Of a stretch of DNA of 7,213 bases, positions 7,078-7,213 are shown piece by piece (the stretch's first letter is position 1; each line of letters starts with the position of its first letter). The notes beneath the pieces were generated by a model, which saw only the letters and a list, made by a program, of their open reading frames with translations, was not told where the DNA came from and did no database searches. A program made the position numbers and the translations under genes. This stretch comes from Bryobacteraceae bacterium (GTDB lineage Bacteria; Acidobacteriota; Terriglobia; Bryobacterales; Bryobacteraceae), in NCBI GenBank assembly GCA_025350445.1, contig JANXXV010000282.1:1-7213 (forward strand), read 5' to 3'.

Positions 7078-7145
7078 GGGTCGTGTTGTGTCTTAAAAAT
7101 AACGGGACAGCATTTTGGACGGCCCCCCCCGGGTCCGCGCCGAGG
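7078..7145 (+). other. Short intergenic region between the secreted protein gene and the intron (5' exon side)
   Basis: No gene is visible. It holds an AT-rich patch (TCTTAAAAATAA, about 7091-7102) and a run of eight C residues at 7123-7130, flanked by GGAC (7117-7120) and GTCC (7133-7136) that could close a small GC-rich hairpin. It lacks a following T-tract, so I do not call it a rho-independent terminator. Confidence 0.4.
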
Positions 7146-7213
7146 GTGTGCCCAGCATGGGCAGAATCTAATTGGATGAAAGGAGCCAATCGGGGCCGAT
7201 GACGGCAACCGTA
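7146..7213 (+). mobile_element. 5' end of a group II intron (truncated by the right edge)
   Basis: From 7146 the sequence reads GTGTGCCCAGCATGGGC, the form of the 5' splice site and first helix of many bacterial group II introns (GUGYG start, CCC-AGCAT-GGG hairpin). It continues with AATCTA, then an ATTGG/CCAAT hairpin enclosing a TGAAAG segment (7171-7190), then CCG-ATGA-CGG and CAACCGTA. This order resembles the domain I beginning of introns that start GGTGTGCCC..GCATGGG with a CTA-loop and a GTGAGAG or TGAAAG hairpin. The intron points in the same direction as the upstream operon and starts 68 nt after its last stop codon. Domains II-VI and the reverse transcriptase/maturase gene, if any, lie beyond the window, so intactness and class cannot be judged. 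Identification rests on recalled 5' consensus and hairpins only. Confidence 0.7.

Noticed and set aside
7078..7136. Rho-independent terminator after the operon
   Set aside because: The GGAC/GTCC pair encloses a poorly pairing C-tract and is not followed by a run of T.

Overview
The window looks like chromosomal DNA from an Acidobacteriota-type bacterium (Solibacter-like). The evidence is a very large Oar-like TonB-dependent receptor with an N-terminal carboxypeptidase-regulatory-like domain, and an ECF sigma operon whose two downstream proteins carry motifs I associate with that phylum. The taxonomic placement comes from recalled family features, not from a search.

Layout, left to right. (1) Positions 1-1196, minus strand: the first 398 codons of a bifunctional RelA/SpoT-family (p)ppGpp synthetase/hydrolase, cut by the left edge. 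Its N-terminal hydrolase half reads as acidobacterial. From just after the LADRLHNMRTL motif it reads like the Rel of sphingomonad Alphaproteobacteria and codon choice shifts, so a recombinant gene or an assembly chimera must be considered. (2) Positions 1197-1383: a divergent intergenic region with back-to-back candidate sigma-70 promoters. (3) Positions 1384-4878, plus strand: the TonB-dependent outer-membrane receptor. (4) Positions 5022-7077, plus strand: a compact three-gene operon encoding an ECF-type sigma factor, a single-pass membrane protein that overlaps it by 4 bases and is probably its anti-sigma partner, and a secreted protein of unknown function. (5) Positions 7146-7213: what appears to be the first 68 nt of a group II intron, running off the right edge.

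How the genes may work together: Rel sets the (p)ppGpp level in the stringent response and is not obviously linked to the others. The sigma factor and the membrane protein form a likely signal-transduction pair with the secreted protein as an envelope component. The receptor upstream lies in the same orientation but has its own 143-bp downstream gap, so it is a neighbour or possible target rather than a clear operon member. I see no tRNA, rRNA, CRISPR array or complete insertion sequence. I do not see a clearly new system; the items most worth follow-up are the mosaic rel gene, the intron end, and the sigma/membrane/secreted protein trio.
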